The notes under the pieces: model-generated
Databases searched by the model: none
What the model was told of the DNA's origin: nothing
Seen by the model: the letters and a program-made list of their open reading frames with translations, nothing else
Shown: positions 23,394-33,594 of the stretch, in pieces
How positions within the stretch are numbered: position 1 is the stretch's first letter
Layout: every line of letters begins with the position of its first letter
Translations under genes and position numbers: made by a program
DNA from: Chamaecyparis obtusa
Lineage: Eukaryota; Streptophyta; Pinopsida; Cupressales; Cupressaceae
Length of the DNA stretch: 64,000 bases
Assembly: GCA_027943335.1 (NCBI GenBank)
Contig: BSBK01003554.1
Location: 848,429 to 912,428 of the forward strand
Reading direction: 5' to 3'

Positions 23394-23989
23394 TCATGTT
23401 CTTAAAAGAAAACTTTGAGGCATTCAAATTGTTTAAATGGTATAAGGCTAAAGTTGAAAAAGCATTCGAGAAAGAATTGAAATTCTTTTAAGATATGATA
23501 GAGGAGGTGAGTTTATTTCTGATGAATTCACTAATTTTTGTAATGAGCATGGAATCAAAAGACAGGTTTCTACACCGAGAACACCATAGAAAAATGGAAC
23601 TCTTGAGGAGGAGGTCTACATAGAACAACTGGAAGGTTTTGTTGATCCAAATTAGAAGAACATGTTATGTAGAGTGGACAAATCTTTGTATGGATAGTCA
23701 TGTTCTTAAAAGAAAACTCTGAGGCATTCAAATTGTTTAAATGGTATAAGGCTAAAGTTGAAAAAGAATTGAAATGCTTTTAAGATCTGATAGAGGAGGT
23801 GAGTTTATTTCTAATGAATTCACTAATTTTTGTAATGAGCATGGAATCAAATGACAGGTTTCTTCACTGAGAACACCATAGAAAAATGGAATTCTTGATG
23901 AGGAGGTCTACATAGAACAACTAGAAGGTTTTGTTGATCCAAATTAGAAGAACATGGTATGTAGAGTGGACAAAGCTTTGTATGGATTG
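23394..23989 (+). repeat. Tandem duplication of an already deleted integrase/RT segment in D
   Basis: Copy 1 (23394-23697, 304 bp) and copy 2 (23698 to about 23989) share the text from TCATGTTCTTAAAAG to CTTTGTATGGAT. Each contains the same junction, in which integrase text ending at PQKNGTLE-like codons passes directly to [11 protein letters not shown], an RT block normally more than 1 kb further on. Copy 2 also lacks 12 bp. The shared junction shows that the deletion came first and the duplication second. Confidence 0.85.
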
Positions 23990-25075
23990 AAGCAAGCATT
24001 GAGAGCGTGGTATGAAAGACTACATGCTTATCTTATCAGTATTGGCTTTGTAAGGACTAGTGAAAATAGTAATTTGTACATGAAAGGAGAATCTGATGAT
24101 AATATTTTGATTGCTGAAATTTTCATTGATGACATAATCTTTGTTGGACATGATCTGATTTAAAAATCTTTTGCTGATGAAATGAGAAAGGAATTTGAGA
24201 TGTCAATATTTGGAGAGATTAAATTCTTTCTAGGTTTGCAGATCATACAACAGAATGATGGGATTTTCATCACTCAATCAAAATACATTAAATAAGTGTT
24301 AAAGACTTTTGGCATGGAAGATTCAAAACCGGTAGGGACACCAATGGTAACATGATGTAAGTTGACAAAGGATGATGAATCTACAGAAGTAAATCAGACA
24401 CTGTACAGATCAATGATTGGAAAAATGATGTATGTGGTACACAGTAGGCTTGATATAGCACATGTAGTTGGGATTGTGGCAAGATTTTTTGTCAATCCTA
24501 AAGATTCACATATGGTTGTTGTTAAAAGAATTTTGAGATACTTAAAGAAGACTGAAGACTATGGTTTATGGTACACAATAGAAGGCAAATTTAAACTCTG
24601 AGTTTATACTAATGCAGATTGGGCTGGAAACATTGATGACCAGAAGAGCACAACCGGTGGAGCATTCTTTTTAAGAGAAAGGCTTGTGACTTGGATAAGA
24701 AAGAAACAAGCATGCATTTCTCAATCTACTATTGAAGTGGAGTATGTTGTTGTTGCTGCAAATTATTCAAATATTGCTTGGATAAAAGAAGTGTTGGAAG
24801 GAAAGAATGAGGTAATCACTGACCCAATGATTATATATTGTGACAACACAAGTGCTATAAATATTTCTAAGAATCATGTGATGCATTCAAAAATAAAGAA
24901 TATATCTATTAAGTATCACTACTTAAGGGAACAAGTTCAAGAGAAGCAGGTGAAACTAGAATTTGTAACATCTAAAGAACAACTTGCTGATATTTTTACC
25001 AAGCCCTTACCGAATGACACATTTGAGTATTTGAGGACTAGACTAGGGGTTCATCCCCTATCTATTGGTCACTAA
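23990..25075 (+). pseudogene. D RT C-terminus and RNase H
   Basis: After [19 protein letters not shown] the RT catalytic block FIDDIIFVG keeps both Asp residues. Stops occur at 24162, 24295 and 24355. RNase H shows TNADWAGNIDDQKSTT, ISQSTIEVEYVVVAANY (Glu kept) and IYCDNTSAINISKN, and ends DIFTKPLPNDTFEYLRTRLGV at 25075. The N-terminal half of RT is missing, so the protein could not work. Confidence 0.85.
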
Positions 25076-25204
25076 GGTGATTAGGAGGTTGCATCAACCT
25101 ATAATTTATCAGAAAATCATTCTCTTTGATGCACATAGCTCACACTTTAAGTTTTCTAAGGTTGTGAAAGATTGTAGAAGCTGGAACATGAAATTATTTA
25201 TCAA

Positions 25205-25280
25205 CTCTATTGTTCAGTCTAGATCAAGTACCTTCATGTACTAGTACATGAAGGTACTTGATCTAGACCAAGCAATAGAG
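25205..25280. repeat. Long perfect-core palindrome in the D 3' untranslated region
   Basis: Positions 25217-25242 and 25243-25268 are exact reverse complements with no spacer (52 bp, centre GTACTAGTAC). The outer arms (25205-25215 and 25270-25280) pair almost fully, giving 76 bp with three mismatched pairs. It lies 130 bp after the pol stop and before the polypurine tract. Confidence 0.95.
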
Positions 25281-25573
25281 AATTACTTGGCTGCTAAAGA
25301 GCTATTTATTTTCTTAGGCATTGTTGTCAAAGGGAGAGAGACTGAATATGAAATATATGTTACTGAGAACATATATGGGAGAAAGAATTTGAGAACTAGA
25401 AAGATCAAATCTGCAGGGAGAGTCTTCATGGAATGCTATATGTAGTGATTAAACATATTAAATATCAAGCTAGGGAGAGCTTACCAAGCTATAACATATA
25501 GCTACATAGTTGTAGAATACATGTTTGGTATGTGTATGGAATATTTCATATTGCTTATGTTGCCATCAATGCC

Positions 25574-25585
25574 AAAGGGAGAGAT
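25574..25585 (+). other. Polypurine tract of D
   Basis: AAAGGGAGAGAT abuts the 3' LTR start TGATGATCTA. Confidence 0.85.
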
Positions 25586-26947
25586 TGATGATCTATAACT
25601 AATTGAATATATAGATGAACTGAAGTAACAATGATTAGAGATCACCGGGCTACTTAAGTGATATGTAAGATGATTAAATCAGTCAATATGTTGTCATTGA
25701 TGTCAACTAGTTTTGACAGTACTTATCATGATAGTTACAAATATCTGAACATCTGTAGATGGAAGAAAAGATGAAGAACTGAGATATCTACATAAGGAAA
25801 AGATGGATATGACAGATAAGGATAAGGTAAATATTGGGTAACTTATTGATGAGTCTATGGATTTACATTGTTGACTTGAGAATGTTAGATTAATCTATTG
25901 TGAAGAAGAGATTTGAATTGAACAAGTCAATGTGATCAGTAATTGAAGACTTTTGTATACACCAAGATAGTGCTATGTATACCGAGTGATAGTAATAACT
26001 GAGTTAGTTATCACCAATGCATTTTAGTATTAATTGAGTATGGTTGAAAACATTAAATGATAAGAACAACCATTTGAAATTGACGAGTTGGAAGTTGTTA
26101 TGATTTCAAGGTTAAGGATGAAGTTAGTTATGTGATCCACGACTAACATAATTAAGAGATGATCTAAAGGATGAGATTGAAATGTGTTAAGGAAACATCT
26201 TTTGAGGAAGGTTTAAGCAGAAAAATGGACGAAGGAGATTATGAGGCAAAATATGATGGATGATATGAAAATGGTTTACTTGTCTATTTAAGAGATCTGA
26301 GTTTCATTGTTGAAACATGCCGGACAAAAGGAGATTGAAGAGATTTTGAATGAAGATTTTATTCATGCATTCCTGATCAAATGGGTTATGAAAAGAATTG
26401 AGCTGTAGACATTACCGAGTGTCAAATAACTATTTACTGAGTGAAGTAAGTTGAGAAATATTGAGGAAGTGAATTGATTAATGATCAGAGGATTTTATGA
26501 GCATAGCATAGATCTGAATATTTGCAATTGAGTTGTATCTAAATCAGATCAAAACTATATCTGTTTAACCATTGATTCAAAAAATCTCTTAATCGAGTGG
26601 ACTTAACAAGGTTGGCTCCTAATCGAGCTCACTTCAGAAGAGTAATTATTTTGGGTTACTAGTCCCACGTGGTTTTTCCCTTAGCATGGTTTCCACATTA
26701 AATCATTATGTTATGTGTTATTTGTTATGATTATTTTTCTATCATAATTTACATATTGCATAGTTGATTTAATCGATAATCAAAGTTTAGATAATTACTG
26801 GTATTCGGTAAAGTGAACAGACAAATTGATATTTTATGTTACCGAGATGCATAAATTATTAAAATTGTTTTGTAAGGTACATCTGGGAGTTTGGAACTAC
26901 ATGATAACCGATTTAACTAAGTCATCCCCCTCTCAATTATTCTAACA
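25586..26947 (+). repeat. 3' LTR of D
   Basis: An uninterrupted LTR. It shows the empty sites for element C (GACAGTACTTATC near 25715) and for the TRIM and E (GATAGTAATAAC near 25990). It ends CTAACA next to CATTA. Confidence 0.93.
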
Positions 26948-28382
26948 CATTATTCTTGATCCTTTGTCCATAGTAGATGGTTCTTGGAAATGGAGAGATT
27001 TTTCAGAGCTCAGTCTTGACCCATTGGAACTACTTCGATTGAAGATGCTTCTTAAAGAAAGATTCTTTTTATTCAAACAGGGACAGGATGAAATCATTTG
27101 GAATGGGGCTAAATTAGGAACCTATAATGTTAAGGATGGTTATAAGATCTTTTCAGGGTTTTTCCAAACAAGGATAGATGAACTTCCAATACAATTATGT
27201 TGGAACAAAGTATGTCTTCCCAAGGTAGGTTTATTCACATGGGTAGCTTCTCAAGGTAGGATTTTAACTATAGATTAGTTTCTAAAGATGGGATATTATG
27301 GACCCTATAGATGTTCTTTATGCCACAATAGTGAAGAGGACATTAATCATCTATTTTTAGCATGTCCATTTGCTAATGAATGCTAGAACTAGCTATGTAC
27401 AAAATTAGGTTTTTCTCAGCCTTCCCACATGACATTCTATCTCTCTTCATATCTTGGCCCATGCTTAATGGAGATAGTTTATGTGGCAATTTATGGGTTA
27501 TCTACAAGTCTATTCTGATTTGGGAAATTCAGAAGGAAAGAAACAAAAGACTTTTTCAGGGTAAATCTATGGAAATTACCTCTATTCTAAACAAAATTGA
27601 AGTAGTTATAGTATAGGTTATGAATTCTTGCATTCAAGCTCATTCGGCTCAACACAAGTTCTACACCAGTTGGGATGATAAGATGATCAAAATCTAGTTT
27701 TGTCTTAAAACCCCAATCACTCTAAGAAGAGGATTTAAAGAAAATGCTATTCTCAGAGCTACTTGTGTGTGGTCGTACCCATCTCCAAGCTAGTTTAAAG
27801 TCAATTTTGATAGGGCTTCGAAAGGAAACTTAGGCCCATCAGGGGCAGACTATATCATACACTCTTCAGATGGTAGGGTTTTAGCAAAATTGGCTAAACC
27901 CTTGGAAATAGACACCAAAAATATGGAAAACTTCAAAGCTTTATTGTTTGGTCTTTCTCTTGCACATGATCTTGGCTTGGGAAAATAGGAGATTAAAGGT
28001 GATTCCATGATTACATTAAATGCTGTGAAATCAAGGTCTACTCCAAACTGGCGTCTACAAGCCACATTGGAAGTCATTTTAAATTTGATAAAGAAATTTG
28101 AATCCATAATGGTCAACCATATATTTCATGAAGGAAACATCAAGGTAGACAAGCTGGCCAATGTTGCAGCCTGTGGAGTATTTATGAAGACTATTTCAAG
28201 GGAGGTACAACCAAATCATTCATGTTTCCAGATTTCACCATGAGAGATTGATGACAAATTTCATTAAGATTTGGATTGGGTATTCCAGTATAGATATGAT
28301 GAGAAACTAGATGGGCTTCAGAGTGAAGATTCTTCAGATGTTGCTGAGGTAGAGGAGGATGAGTGTAAGCAAACTCAGGTGC
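26948..28382 (+). pseudogene. LINE ORF2 C-terminus: zf-RVT and RNase H
   Basis: The frame resumes as ILDPLSIVDGSWKWRDFSE after CATTA. The zf-RVT region shows WNGAKLGTYNVKDGYKIF, LCWNKVCLPKVGLFTWVA and CSLCHNSEEDINHLFLACPFA. A plant-type RNase H follows: FKVNFDRASKGNLGPSGA, then NMENFKALLFGL where Glu-Phe/Tyr-Lys-Ala is usual (Asn in that place), then IKGDSMITLNAV and HIFHEGNIKVDKLANVAA. An acidic tail ends near 28389. Stops occur at 27277, 27617, 27695 and 27988, so it is dead. Confidence 0.82.
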
Positions 28383-28515
28383 AGAAATAGCTTCCTACAC
28401 TAATCTCAAAAGGAAAGTATTGTGCAAATTCTTTTAAATCCTTACAATTTCAGATTCGCTAACTACTTTAACAATGACATTGTAGCCTTGTACCATGCAT
28501 ACATAAAATAGAGAA
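28383..28515 (+). other. Probable LINE 3' untranslated remnant
   Basis: I see no gene or poly(A) tail. It lies between the LINE stop and the start of the F LTR; the exact border is not set. Confidence 0.4.
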
Positions 28516-29091
28516 TGACACAATGATTTACCTTTGCGAAAAACTTTTGGTAAAAACCCCATCACTCCAAAACCTACACAATGTATTAATCAAAACTATT
28601 ACAGTTTACAATACACTTGCAATGCAAGTTCTTTCAGAAGATTTCCAACTCTTGAAGAAAAGTCACGGCAGCATAAAAAATGTTCCAACAATACACAAAC
28701 TTCACCTATCTTCACAACCCTAAAAAATGTTTATATCATGTGCTTCCCTTTTTAGGGAAACTTCCAAAGATAGTCCTATTAGGGTTTTACCATTCTCTGA
28801 GAAAATAGGAACCCCACGATTAGGGAAGAGTGTACAGTACTCAACTTTATCAGTTGCCACATGTCTTCACCCATCATTGAATCTTCCAAACATAGCTCTT
28901 ACATGTCATAGGAATCTGTCATAACCATTTCAGTCATGATCTCCTTACACACAATTCAAGATGCTGACACATCAACATGCCAACTAGATATGTACACTCA
29001 CACTTAATTACATTATTTGCAAGAAATTTTTTTTACAAAACAAATAATAAGAATAGGAATTATCCAAGGTTGAGACACCTTATTCCTAACA
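28516..29091 (-). repeat. 3' LTR of F
   Basis: On the minus strand it starts TGTTAGGAATAAGG at 29091, right after the tract. The lower border (28516 or 28524) is uncertain because no second LTR is in view. Confidence 0.7.
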
Positions 29092-29105
29092 TTCTCCCAC
29101 TTGTC
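29092..29105 (-). other. Polypurine tract of F
   Basis: On the minus strand GACAAGTGGGAGAA abuts the LTR start. Confidence 0.75.
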
Positions 29106-29141
29106 AAACACCTTGTAAGAGCAATAGGAACATAACATGAA

Positions 29142-30062
29142 CTAACTGCTATAGGCCAAAAGGCCCATAGACTCCAAACACCATCTGAACTTCTCAGTGC
29201 CCACTAGTTTCGTTAATGCACCTACAACATTCTTCATAGTATCTACCTTCTCCAAATTTACCTTTCCATCTTCCACCATATCTCTCACAAAGTGAAACTG
29301 CACATCAATGTGCTTCGTTCTAGCATGAAAAGTTGGATTCTTTACAAGGCAAATAGAACTCTGACTATCACACCAAATAGTAATGTATTCTGTATCAACA
29401 CCAAAATCAGAACACAATCTCCTAAGCCAAATGGCTTCCTTACAAGCATGAATAGTAGCCATGTACTTAGCTTCTATAGTGGACAAAGCAACCACAGGTT
29501 GTCACTTACTCATCCAACTGATAGCACCACCAAACATAGTGAACACATAAGAACTGGTGGATCTCTTGCTATCAATATCACCTACCCAATTTGAATCCAC
29601 AAACCCATGAATATAAACTGAATGTGGAGATCCAAAAGAGTTACCATGGTAACATATGGAGTAATCTGATGTACCCCTCAAATATCTGAATACTTTCTTA
29701 ACTACATCCCAATGTACCCATCTAGGGTTAGCCATAAACTGACTCAGGACTTCCACTGCTTGGGCAATGTATGGTCTAGTACAAACCATAGCATACATAA
29801 GACTGCCAACTACACTAGCATAAGGTACTCTACTCATGTCCTCCACCTCACTAGGAGATTTTGGACATCATCTACAAATAGCTTTGTTCCAACAAAAATA
29901 GGAACACATAGTGGTCTACAATCTGCCATGTTGAACCTATCCAACACAAACTTCACATACTTACTCTAACTCAACCAAAGTTTTTTGTTAGACCTATCTC
30001 TACTAATTTCCATACCCAAGATGTACCTTTCTGCCCCAAGATCTTTCATCTCAAACTATGCT
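29142..30062 (-). pseudogene. F RNase H and RT tail
   Basis: The RNase H region has SRVPYASVVGSLMYAMVCTRP, the GFVDSNWVGDIDSKRSTS block with Asp, VALSTIEAKYMATIHA in which the EAEY motif is EAKY, and IWCDSQSSICLVKNP. The end is EKFRWCLESMGL. Stops occur at 29500 and near 29850-30060. Catalysis is doubtful because of the Glu-to-Lys change. Confidence 0.83.
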
Positions 30063-30900
30063 AACAACTAAGATTTAAAATTAGAAATCATACCCTTACC
30101 CTTCCCAAACAACAACATATCATCAACATATAATGCAACAATAATAAGGTGATCATTTTCAACTCTGAAATAAACACAATGATCTAATTTCAATCTTAAA
30201 AATCCAATTGACAACACAAAGGCATCAAACTTAAGGTACCACATCCTAGGAGATTGCTTCAAACCATATAGAGATTTCTTTAATCTACAAACTAAGGATT
30301 CTTTACCTTTAACAATGTAGTGCTCAGGCTGTGACATATACATCTCTTCCTCCAAATCACCATGAAGGAAAGTTGTCTTCACATCCATATGTTCTATGTC
30401 TAAATCATATGATGCAGCAAGAGATAACTGAAATCTAATGGATGTCAACTTTGCAATAGGAGAGAATATTTCACCATAATCTATTCCCTCTACCTGTGAA
30501 TACCCCTTTGCAACCAATCTAGCTTTGTACCTTTCAACACTGCCATCTGCACAAAATTTCTTCTTGAACACCCATTTACAGCCAACATATTTTCTCCCTT
30601 TAGGAAAAGGTACAAGGTCCCAAGTTTTTTTTTTCTCTAATGAAGCCATCTCATCATCCATAGCCTCAATCCAGGAACCTGGATCTTCCATGCCCAAAGC
30701 CTCTTTCACAGATCTAGGCTCATCAGTGTTAGTAATCAAAGCAAAAGCACAACTGTAATCTAACATAGAATAACCAAACCTTTTTGGTTGCTTTCTTTCT
30801 CTCGTAGATCTCCTCAAAGGCTAAGGTTGAGGTTGTTCTTCCTCTTCTTCTAAACTATCAGAGCTCTCCTCATCATTAGTCCCAACATGGTTTCTCTATT
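30063..30900 (-). pseudogene. F reverse transcriptase
   Basis: A 249-codon open stretch shows SWIEAMDDEMASLEKKKTW, KYVGCKWVFKKKF, IEHMDVKTTFLHGDLEEEMY, LKKSLYGLKQSPRMWYLKF and VALYVDDMLLFG (YVDD intact, complement of about 30119-30130). It starts after an acidic, Ser-rich linker. Upstream stops separate it from integrase. Confidence 0.88.
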
Positions 30901-31923
30901 CAGTCTTCTAAGGCGTACGAGGAAACTAAACAACATCTTTTTCCTTTTCTTTTTCATCTGGTTGTAGCACAATAGGAGAAGGTGTTAGCTCTCTAAAAAT
31001 AACATTTCTACTATGCAATACCTTACTAGTCACAAGATTCCAAAGCTTGTATCCTTTCACACCAGCATTGTATCCGATGAAAATACATTTGACAGCTTTA
31101 TTTTCCAACTTAGATCTTTTCTCCTTTGGAGCATGTGCATAAGCTTCACAACCAAAAACATGAAGATGTCTAATTTAAGGCTTCTTACCAGACCACACCT
31201 CCATGGGTGTATTACCAAATAGAGCTGATGTAGGAGATCTATTAACCAGATAGAAAGCAGTGGCCACAGCTTCGGCCCAAAACCTTTGTTCTAAACTAGC
31301 TCCACTAAGCATACTCCTAGCCTTCTCCATTAGTGTCATGTCCATTCTCTTTGCAACTACATTTTGTTGGGGGGTATAAGGAGTTGTCTTATACCTCTTG
31401 ATACCTCATTCTTTACAAAAATGTTCAAACTCTATGGAACAAAACTCACCACCATTATCAATTCTCACACACTTGATTCTTTTATGAGTTTGATTCTCCA
31501 TGAGAGCTTTAAATTCCTTGAACCAACTGAAAACTTGTGTCTTACTTTTTAGGAAATATATCCAAGTCCTTCTATTGTAATTATTTATAAAAGATACAAA
31601 ATATAGAGAACTAGAGATAGAAGGAACTTTTACAAGACCAAAAACATCAGAATGAATAAGATCCAAAAGTCCAAAAGACTTGTGAGAACTGGAGTAGAAC
31701 TGAACATGATTTTGCTTACCATAAACACTGTGTCATAGAAATCAAACTTGAGATTGCAATCATTTAGCCCCTCGATGAGATTTTTAGTTTTCAAGGTCCT
31801 AAGATCCTTCCCACCAATGTGGCAAAATCTTGTATGCCACAACATTGTCTTTTCTGCAAGATGCTTGCCTTCCAAAGTGTTTGTACCCTTACGTACACTT
31901 ACTACACTACCATTAGAACCCAT
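30901..31923 (-). pseudogene. F integrase
   Basis: The finger is MLWHTRFCHIGGKDLR. The core has Asp in DLIHSDVFG and Asp in VRIDNGGEFCS. The third motif reads PQQNVVAKRMDMTLMEKARSML, so the catalytic Glu of 'VAERM' is Lys (AAG). The C-terminal part VKCIFIGYNAGVKGYKLWN is present. There are stops near 31405 and frame changes near 31650. Confidence 0.85.
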
Positions 31924-31944
31924 TTCCGTAGTCTTCTTTACTGC

Positions 31945-32352
31945 TCATTCAGATGGTGGGGATGAAGTGATAGTCGCTCTCTTCTTTGAAACAGAAGAAC
32001 TATTGCACTGAGCAATGCATGCATCAAGCTGAAACAAAGTCCTTCTCCTAGTACCTCTAGCGAGTACCATAGAACCTCTCATCATCTTGCATCCATCTTT
32101 AGAAAATACAACTTGCACACCTACATCATTCAACATACTTACAGATAATAGGTTTTGTGCCAAACCCAAAATGTGCATAACTCCGTTGATTCCCTTTACT
32201 TGTCCATTAGGAAATCTGATAGTGACCCTTCCATGTCCAACTATTTTAGGTGAGAATCATCACCCAAGTACACCTTTCCACCATCGACCTCTTCATATTT
32301 TGAGAACCAGTTTGGATTAGAGGCCATGTGAAAAGAAGCACCCGACTCTACC
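31945..32352 (-). pseudogene. F protease, cut by A2
   Basis: Reading in from the A2 border, the first codons are VESGASFHMASNPNWFSKYE. The retropepsin site is normally V-D-S-G-A-S, so Asp has become Glu. Then VDGGKVYLGDD, two stops, and LGLAQNLLSVSMLNDVGVQVVF follow. The A2 LTR begins directly before this Val codon. Confidence 0.82.
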
Positions 32353-33570
32353 TATAATACCCCAAAAATAGGCTATAGGTTCATTAACCTCCTACATCAT
32401 CAAATTGAATGAAATCAACATCAAAGTCCTAACCTAAGGCACATCTGAACATCATTGAATCCTAATTGATTATCTCAAATTTTGCATCGGGGAATATTCC
32501 TAGTAATATTCCTAATTATCTTAATTATCTTTGATTTAATGATTATTTTGTGATAAATCTTATTTATCCTAAAGTTTGATTAACTGAATATTCTAAATAT
32601 TTAATTAATTAGATTTAATATTGCCACTTAATTATTTCATTGGATTTAATTATATTTATTCCTAAATTGTATTATTTCATTTTGACAATAAATCAAGTAT
32701 CTTATGACTAATTGATTAAATTCTTATTTAATTAATTAATGTCAATTGTCAAATTTACTAATATAGTTTTTGAGTAAAAGTTTGATTTAATAATTGATTA
32801 ACCCATAAATCAATTGTTTTATTTTTAAATCAGTTAAAGTTGAGGATAAATCACTTTATTTATTTATTTAATTCATGATTAATTGTGCACATCCAAAAAG
32901 CAGTTGAACTTTAAATCAAAAAATCAATTCAAGTTGTTTTAAAAATAAACTCAACTCTCTTTTGAGTTGAAAGCTGATCTCAACTTCTGATTTAAATCAA
33001 AAAGCTATTTTTGCATGATTTTTTGTGAGTTAACTATCTTTAATTCCTTGTTGACTCAAAAATCAACTAGAGTGATTTATGGATTTTTACGTGCATCCCC
33101 AAAGCCCTGGATTTCTATAAAATCAAGGCTTCAGCTCTTCACAAATCATCTCAGAATTTTGCAAACTTATGCTGGCGAATTGGTATCTGAAGAATCTTTG
33201 CGAATCAACCATGTTTGTGAGATCAATTTTGTTTTTCATATCAATTCTTAAAATCATTACATATCAATTTTTCATATAGAGTAGATTCATATCAGTTTTC
33301 ATCTCATCTTATTGCATAGAAAATCCAAAAAAAATATAGATTAATTTGCATTCATTTCATAGCTAGATCCTTCATTCAAATCCTTTGTTTAGGTGTCGTC
33401 AAGGTCACTGATCTCGATCCAATTTGAGAATACATATTCGCATCTACTAGAAGGTAGTAAATCACCTAGTTAGATTAGTTTTCATTTCACTACACGATTT
33501 TGATTTCTACTAACCTCTAATGTTTACTGAAGTGTTGTGTCTACAGCTAGGTACAAAATTCACACACACA
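32353..33570 (+). repeat. 5' LTR of A2
   Basis: It aligns over its length with 1608-2858 and ends ACACACACA. A TATA box (TATAAAAT) lies at 33116-33123. Confidence 0.9.
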
Positions 33571-33574
33571 TTTT

Positions 33575-33594
33575 TGGCACCCACCATGGGGCCC
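33575..33594 (+). other. Primer-binding site of A2
   Basis: TGGCACCCACCATGGGGCC begins four bases after the LTR. It is not the initiator-Met site; I do not assign the tRNA. Confidence 0.75.

Larger units (their letters stand above)
4873..26947 (+). mobile_element. Ty1/copia element D, carrying nested elements C, E and a TRIM
   Basis: LTR starts TGATGATCTA occur at 4873 and 25586, and the last LTR ends CTAACA at 26947. The element is flanked by the 5-bp duplication CATTA at 4868-4872 and 26948-26952. Removing it joins the LINE frame as RDYI-ILDPLSIVDG. The internal region is short (21630-25585) because integrase and RT carry a large deletion. Three later insertions sit in its 5' LTR, which is why the element now spans 22 kb. 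Confidence 0.92.
28516..32352 (-). mobile_element. Ty1/copia element F (Tork/Tnt1-like), 3' half
   Basis: A minus-strand copia pol followed by its polypurine tract and 3' LTR. The element is cut at 32352 inside the protease by the 5' LTR of A2. Its gag and 5' LTR must lie beyond the window. Blocks such as SLVCRLKKSLYGLKQSPRMWY and KYVGCKWVFKKK are typical of the Tork lineage. Confidence 0.88.

Noticed and set aside
25248..25445. Small plus-strand frame after D RNase H
   Set aside because: It begins inside the palindrome arm and has no recognisable domain; more likely 3' untranslated sequence.
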